From NCBI GenBank assembly GCA_035578175.1, contig JAQMRL010000041.1, forward strand, positions 1-64,000: 64,000 nt of DNA. The letters run 5' to 3'. This stretch comes from Catonia carolina. Taxonomy: Eukaryota; Arthropoda; Insecta; Hemiptera; Achilidae. The translations under genes and the position numbers were made by a program. Under the pieces are notes generated by a model that was given only the letters and a program-made list of their open reading frames with translations, was not told the DNA's origin and ran no database searches. Shown here piece after piece: positions 63,011-64,000 of the stretch (position 1 is the stretch's first letter; the number at the start of each line of letters is the position of its first letter).

Positions 63011-63147
63011 AGAGGAAGCGAACAATGTTTCTGCGTAAGAGATTATAAGAAAAGAACAATCTACAAAATTTTATTTCAAATGTCTTTAGAATGCGTTGTT
63101 GCACTAAAGAGATTAACGCAGGATGAAATTGATTTTTATACAAAAAG
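63011..63147 (+). CDS. Candidate internal coding exon of the same gene
   Basis: 137 nt between a strong acceptor (pyrimidine tract, TTTTCAG) and a donor AAAAG/GTAATA. In phase 0, continuous with the exon at 60922, it reads RGSEQCFCVRDYKKRTIYKI, then a hydrophobic stretch (LFQMSLECVVALKRL), then TQDEIDFYTK, and ends with two bases of a split codon. Composition is balanced and unlike the surrounding AT-rich intron. The joined 66-residue N-terminus shows no family I can name. The gene must continue beyond 64000, since no terminal exon is seen. A frame opening upstream at 62954 crosses the acceptor and is probably intronic. Confidence 0.55.
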
Positions 63148-63651
63148 GTAATATGTTAATTATCATTAATATCATAAATAAAATGTATTCCTTAAGATTT
63201 CCACATGTTTTTACCCTTAAATGCATATAAAAGCCACAATCTTTAAAACTTTTTATCACGAGAGCATTGACGCATAAATTCCAGCAGACATAACCCTATC
63301 TTGTAGATCATGCTGTAAAAATGTAGTAAATAATATTCTCACTCCCACGGCTAGGGGACATTAGTTCATCTGAATATTATACATGTATTTCGGAATCATG
63401 TGCTTATTATTTATTACTTCTCATTTTGTTTTTTTTTGCGTTTTAAGGTGGTTTTGATTATTTTTTTTATTTTAATTTAAAAAGACACTATTTATCTAAT
63501 TTGATTGTAAATAATAATTAAGAACAGTATAATATGTTTTAATGTTATAATTTTATAATTTGTTAATTACACCAGTGGGTTGTAATTTTTTCATGTTTTA
63601 AATTTAATTGATAAGTTGCATTTATTGTTATACAACAGATTATATTGTTTC
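63148..63651 (+). other. AT-rich sequence, probably the next intron
   Basis: Follows the GTAATA donor. Homopolymer-rich, with no credible exon, RNA gene or named repeat that I can see. Confidence 0.45.
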
Positions 63652-64000
63652 GGTGATCAGCCGAAAGTCTGGTTTGAACCTGTAGAGGTTTTACTGAGTA
63701 ATACGAGGAGTGAGGTGGTTTACCAATGCCTTCCTCACTGAGTGGAAAAGTACGCTTATCAGCATGCCGGGCCCTCTGTAAAGCACATATTTTCCACTCT
63801 GCAAATGACACCTTCACTTCATTCACCACAGGGTCTGGCTGTATAATGAAATTCATTACTTTCAGAGGAAATAACTCTGATGACTGTCTTTTACACCTCT
63901 ACCTCTTCTGTTCTTAAATTATTCAGTCATTTAACTGGCTGACCACGTGATAAGAAACAGAACTATTTATTTTAGCTCTGAAACGAACAGATTGAGTGTA
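63652..64000 (+). mobile_element. Dispersed SINE- or MITE-like repeat, copy 2 (cut by window end)
   Basis: Second copy of the repeat at 61752-62083, with an extra CACATATTTTCCACT-type stretch near 63785. AGTGAGG and CCTCACT around 63709-63741 form a perfect 7-bp stem. The open frame across it on the minus strand is not considered coding because the repeat exists in several non-coding copies. Confidence 0.7.

Noticed and set aside
63563..63856. 97-codon minus-strand frame and the overlapping plus-strand frame at 63726-63917
   Set aside because: Both lie largely on the dispersed repeat, whose other copy is not open in the same way.

Overview
This 64 kb window is eukaryotic, non-coding for more than 90% of its length, and best read as repetitive chromosomal DNA from an arthropod, probably an insect. 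The reasons are short (CCTAA)n tracts like the insect telomere repeat, a very AT-rich flank with GT-AG introns and SINE-like dispersed repeats, and CpG-rich satellites without obvious CpG loss. No bacterial operon, rRNA gene or transposase gene is visible. Species cannot be named from sequence alone.

Layout. (1) 1-16 is a 16-mer that I recognise as a PacBio barcode, so the window probably begins at a contig end. (2) 17-2600 is a TAATG/TAATT pentamer satellite organised as a 10-bp unit. (3) 2601-60101 is a composite macrosatellite of fifteen cores of about 2 kb, each carrying eight or so ~100-126 bp subrepeats, telomere-like tracts, a (TG)n tract and a ~0.7 kb hairpin-containing module, and bounded by 34-bp inverted repeats. 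Cores are separated by linkers with (TA)n tracts and 1-4 copies of a 137-bp repeat. Nine linkers also hold a tandem array of a 351-bp GC-rich repeat (1 to 16 full copies). (4) 60102-64000 is low-copy AT-rich DNA holding two exons of a gene running off the right edge, plus dispersed repeats.

The array is one evolving structure. All nine 351-bp arrays share the same left and right junctions, which implies one founding event followed by copying and unequal exchange. Neighbouring cores share private variants, so homogenisation is local. The subrepeats, the inverted ends and pieces of the 137-bp and boundary modules all share one short motif (AAGTATTGTTGTCG), so much of the unit may have grown from one terminal repeat.

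A practical warning: the same 16-mer barcode occurs inside the array at 32317-32332, where it replaces native sequence. The ~3.8 kb to its right is dense in private indels typical of an unpolished long read. Copy number and order around that point should not be trusted. The numerous short open frames in the array are by-products of repeat lengths and simple repeats and are not annotated as genes.
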